NCBI GenBank assembly: GCA_026874595.1
Contig: CM049321.1
Coordinates: 4,457,479 to 4,521,478, forward strand
DNA from: Sipunculus nudus
Taxonomy: Eukaryota > Annelida > Sipuncula > Golfingiida > Sipunculidae
Length of the DNA: 64,000 nucleotides
Reading direction: 5' to 3'
Below are positions 60,642 through 64,000 of this stretch, piece after piece; position 1 is the stretch's first letter, and each line of letters opens with the position of its first letter. Made by a program: the position numbers and the translations under genes. The notes beneath the pieces are model-generated. The model had not been told where the DNA came from and made no database searches. It saw only the letters and a list, made by a program, of their open reading frames with translations.

Positions 60642-62410
60642 GCAATAAGATAAGATAAGATAAGAAAACATTTATTAGCCTTCAGTACCAGGAATCTGAC
60701 GTTGACTAGCAGTTCATTACATAAAAATAAATGAGTAAATAGATAGATTAATACATAAAATAATACATAAAAATACATAAAAATCACACATAACATTGAC
60801 TTTGCATGTAAAATTAAGCATGTAATTAAGCAAAATTAAGCAAAATGATAAAACAAATATTTCTGCAGGTAAAACACATAATTCAAAACATTAAATATCT
60901 AAGAGGGTTGTGAGTTAAAAAGTTTAATACTGTGGGGTACGAGAGATTTTTTAAAACGATTTGTTTATGCAGAATATTGTATCTAGGCGTTTACCTGAAG
61001 GTAAAAAACGGAACTCTGAATATAGGGGATGTGTTGTGTCATTTATGACCTTTGATATGAAGGCCATTGTTTTGGTTTCACAGATTTCCTGGTGTGTGGC
61101 AAGAGAAGTACTAGTTATTCTGCTACTTCTCTTCCTGGTATTATTTCATTGTTTCTTTAACTTATCAGATATATTTGTAAACCAGCACTCCAGTGAATAA
61201 GTAAGGACACTGGAAATTACAGAATTATAAAACATGGTAATTATGGTTTTGTGAATATTAAGCTTTCTGAGATAATAAAGGTAATATAATCTTTTGTTTG
61301 CTTTCTTGGATTGATTCAACACATGTTCTTTCCAATTCTGTCAATAACACATCCTAAGTATTTATAATTTTCTACAATATTGACATCTTCATTTTTGATA
61401 GCAACTGGGGTAATTGTAGATTTTGCTCTCCTAAAATCAAAGACTACTTCTTTAGTTTTTTTTACATTAAATTGAAGGTAGTGTTCCTCACACCAACCAG
61501 TCACATATTGAATGGTTTTCCTGTAGAGCGATTCATCATTCTTGTGTATCAGGCCTAGAATGACTGTATCGTCTGCATATTTGACAATTTTACAATCTGA
61601 AAGGCTCACAGACAAATTATTTGTATATAGAATAAAAAGGACTGCTGACAGAACATAGCTTTGTGGAGCACCAGTATTTCTGATTATATCTGAAGAAGTT
61701 TCTTTGCTTGTTCTGACATGTTGTCTTCTATCCGAGAGAAAATCTAGAATCCATAGACAGTAGGAAGGAGGAATGTTAAACCTACAGAGCTGATTGATCA
61801 TAATGTGTGGCTGTATTGTTTTGAAGGCTGAAGAATAATCAATGAAAAGTGATCTGGCATAATTTCTGGGGTCCCTGTCTAAGTGTTGACAAATATAATG
61901 AGTTAAAGTGGCAATTGCGTCGCTTGTGCATCTGTTGGATGAATGTGCCAACTGATGTTGATCTAGCATTGTTTTAACAATTGGAAGTAATTTATTACGA
62001 ACTATTCGCTCCAAAGATTTTGCGAGTATAGATGCAAGTGCAACAGGCCTAAGATCATTCATCACTTTAGGAGAGTTATTTTTGGCGACTGGAATTATTT
62101 CTGCGGTCTTCCATAATTTTGGTAGTTTACATAAGAGAGAGACAATTGAAAAATGTGATGTATGATGAAGGACAAACTATTTCTACAGGTTTTAATTAAT
62201 CTGCCACTGATTTTGTCGGGTCCACAGGCTTTCTTTACATTAGTCTTACTTAACAATTTGTTATGGATGTTAAGGATGCCATCATCACATGATTCTAAAT
62301 TTGCTCTCAGACTGCTTCGAATGTCATCTTTTTCTTTTGAGAAGTCACTTTCATCAAAACGTGCATAGAATGTATTTAATTTGTCAGTCTATGACGGAAT
62401 AAGACTTCTT
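60642..62410 (-). mobile_element. 5'-truncated CR1/L2-like LINE with short-repeat tail
   Basis: The longest intact part (62065-61316, 249 codons) is reverse transcriptase: NDLRPVALASILAKSLERIV, FIDYSSAF, GAPQSYVLSAVLFILYTNN, the catalytic YADD, and KTKEVVFDFR. Upstream frames broken by shifts give TFYARFDESDFSKE and KACGPDKISGRLIKTC; downstream come LTYSLECW and HPLYSEFRFLPSGKR, the usual C-terminal end of this clade. The element ends AATAAATGTTTTC followed by (TTATC)n. GAPQS replaces GAPQG and stops interrupt both flanks, so it is inactive. The endonuclease is absent. Confidence 0.88.
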
Positions 62411-62789
62411 TTTTTCAACGCTCAGATCCTCAAAGTACACATCCATTACAGAGGTGTTACATGAACATTTCTGAACAGGAATTAATATGTACGCAGTATA
62501 AGCCAGAAATCACACACATTCTAGAGAAAAGGTAGGTTAATTGGGAGCTCTGTCAATATAACAGACAGAACAAGCTTGACGTAGCCATGGAAGAACCATG
62601 CAGACCTCCCCACAAACCAAGTTTGCCTTAATTCATCTGAAACAAAAAGAACAATGTAAATATTTAAACAAGTGCTTTATTTAACAAGCATTTACAACAC
62701 GCCGTATACACGATCCGGTCTTCCTGACCGAGACAACAAGTTCAGATTTGTTAATAAAGATGGATACAGAAAACCCTCATATATAGCTG

Positions 62790-63045
62790 CACAGAAGTTT
62801 ATAAACCAGACTCTCCCTGGCATTACCAAGATGTTTATATACCACGTGACCCCCGGTATTACACACAAATTTTTATACCAGACGATCCCCGGTTTTACAA
62901 GAAGTTTTTATACCAGCTGATTCCATAATTTCACACAGAATTTTATGAACCAGATGATCCCTAGAATTACGCAGAAGTTTTTATACGAGACGATCCCAAG
63001 TATTACAGACAAGTTTATATATGATCCCAAGCAATACACAGAAGG
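62790..63045. repeat. Degenerate minisatellite of about 36-38 bp
   Basis: About six to seven units of the type TTTATACCAGACGATCCCCGG followed by TATTACACAGAAG. The units vary in length and have diverged. The plus-strand open frame at 62672-62920 partly reflects it (repeated ITxxFxYQTxPG). Confidence 0.75.
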
Positions 63046-63049
63046 TTAA

Positions 63050-64000
63050 ACACCGCATTAGGCATTAAGCACACAACTACCACAAACAACCGACTGCGTG
63101 TTGCCATTGCCACACGGGCTGGGGAATCGTATGATTATAATATCCATATATACACGTACATATAATTATAATATAACTATTTTACATGGGCATCAAAATA
63201 AGAGGAGACATTATTTTATAATAACTTCATACTCACTGAGTCTGTACATGTTTTTTAACAATGTCAATGTATTTCTGTTTTCTCACATCAGTTCCCGTGA
63301 GGCCACCTGTGACCAAAAGTGCAGGCCCTAGGGTAGCGCCCTCTGTCACATTAAAAAAAAACTTTCAGCTCCTGCACGTGAACAATAATACTGCAAGTCT
63401 AATGATTGTTTAAATGTGAAAATGTTCACAAAGAAACTGAAAACAAGTATGTTTCTTTTACACTCTCTAATAAAGCTCATTATTTCAGTATTAGTGTTTT
63501 TTGTCTTCCAAAACCTACATAAAAAATATCTCATTATTGTCGAGCAGCTTATAGTTATATTCCTACCCAATTTTGTTACGAATTCTAAGAATGCTATGTA
63601 CATCGCTGGTATCAAATGAATTTTTTAGAGATGATGTTTTAAAGCAATATATTATGCATAAGTTACAGTGCGTGGAAAGTCTAGTGTATCTATGTCTATG
63701 AGTGTATTCTGTGAAATGAGACGGGCTGAGATTTCTTCTTCTTCCATACCTGAATAAACATTTTGAAAGTATTATTATTCAGGGCCGGATCTGGGGGTGG
63801 TGGGTGGGTTAAGGAGCTTTATACCCTCCTAACTGGAATAATGCCTTTTTGTTGTGCCGTTTTCCTCATATTTTTATGGCTAAACATCTCCCCTCCTCCC
63901 TCTGGGAGTTGTGGACCTTTACCAGGGGATTAGTTATTTATTATACATGGTAATCATCCATACACCTACCACCCAGCCTTCCCAAAATGTCCAAGATCAG
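63050..64000. other. Window end, no gene seen
   Basis: AT-rich sequence. From about 63782 it reads CAGGGCCGGATCTGGGGG, which resembles the left end of common hAT-type MITEs; if so, the element continues past the window. Confidence 0.4.

Overview
The window is nuclear DNA of an animal, most likely a mollusc and probably a bivalve. The evidence is spliced genes with GT-AG introns, many TA, GA and poly-C tracts, CR1/L2-like and other LINE reverse transcriptases, hAT and mariner-type MITEs, a C-type lectin receptor and a carbohydrate sulfotransferase. The species cannot be named from sequence alone. There is no prokaryotic operon structure, CRISPR array, rRNA or recognisable tRNA.

Layout. 1-10950 is a satellite built on a unit of about 28 bp. 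It flips orientation across a C-rich tract at about 2480-2690, carries a 1115-bp higher-order repeat in three copies, and is interrupted by a 1-kb non-satellite island (7717-8744). 11529-23507 is a minus-strand gene. I could join nine exons, with matching intron phases throughout, into an open frame of 397 codons: signal peptide, two C-type lectin domains, two duplicated stalk exons, one transmembrane helix, and a cytosolic segment resembling the region just before the NACHT NTPase of invertebrate NLR-like proteins. It looks like a membrane lectin receptor wired to a NACHT-type cytosolic module. The P-loop itself is not in the window. The last visible exon either splices onward across the satellite or reads into an early stop followed by AATAAA.

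The first intron and promoter of this gene sit in a duplicated repeat block (copy A about 18560-21400, copy B about 21860-30290). In copy B a 257-bp piece has been amplified to 25 essentially identical tandem copies (23701-30125), starting only 194 bp upstream of the receptor ATG. 30370-31494 holds a degenerate hAT MITE and a candidate solo LTR. 31495-39219 has no gene I can support, but has GT/GA-rich blocks.

39220-40251 (minus) is an intact intronless GlpQ-type glycerophosphodiester phosphodiesterase with a signal peptide, a candidate for ancient transfer from bacteria. 40252-45569 is AT-rich with no gene seen. 45570-47740 is a dead LINE whose reverse-transcriptase core is inverted relative to its endonuclease. 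48722-55660 (minus) is a complete four-exon carbohydrate sulfotransferase of 490 aa, with intron 1 holding a complete hAT MITE (8-bp target duplication) and a mariner-type MITE. 55661-64000 is repeat-rich and contains a second, 5'-truncated LINE (60642-62410) and a small minisatellite.

The three genes are independent animal genes, not an operon. The most interesting part is the lectin/pre-NACHT receptor squeezed between two very different tandem arrays.
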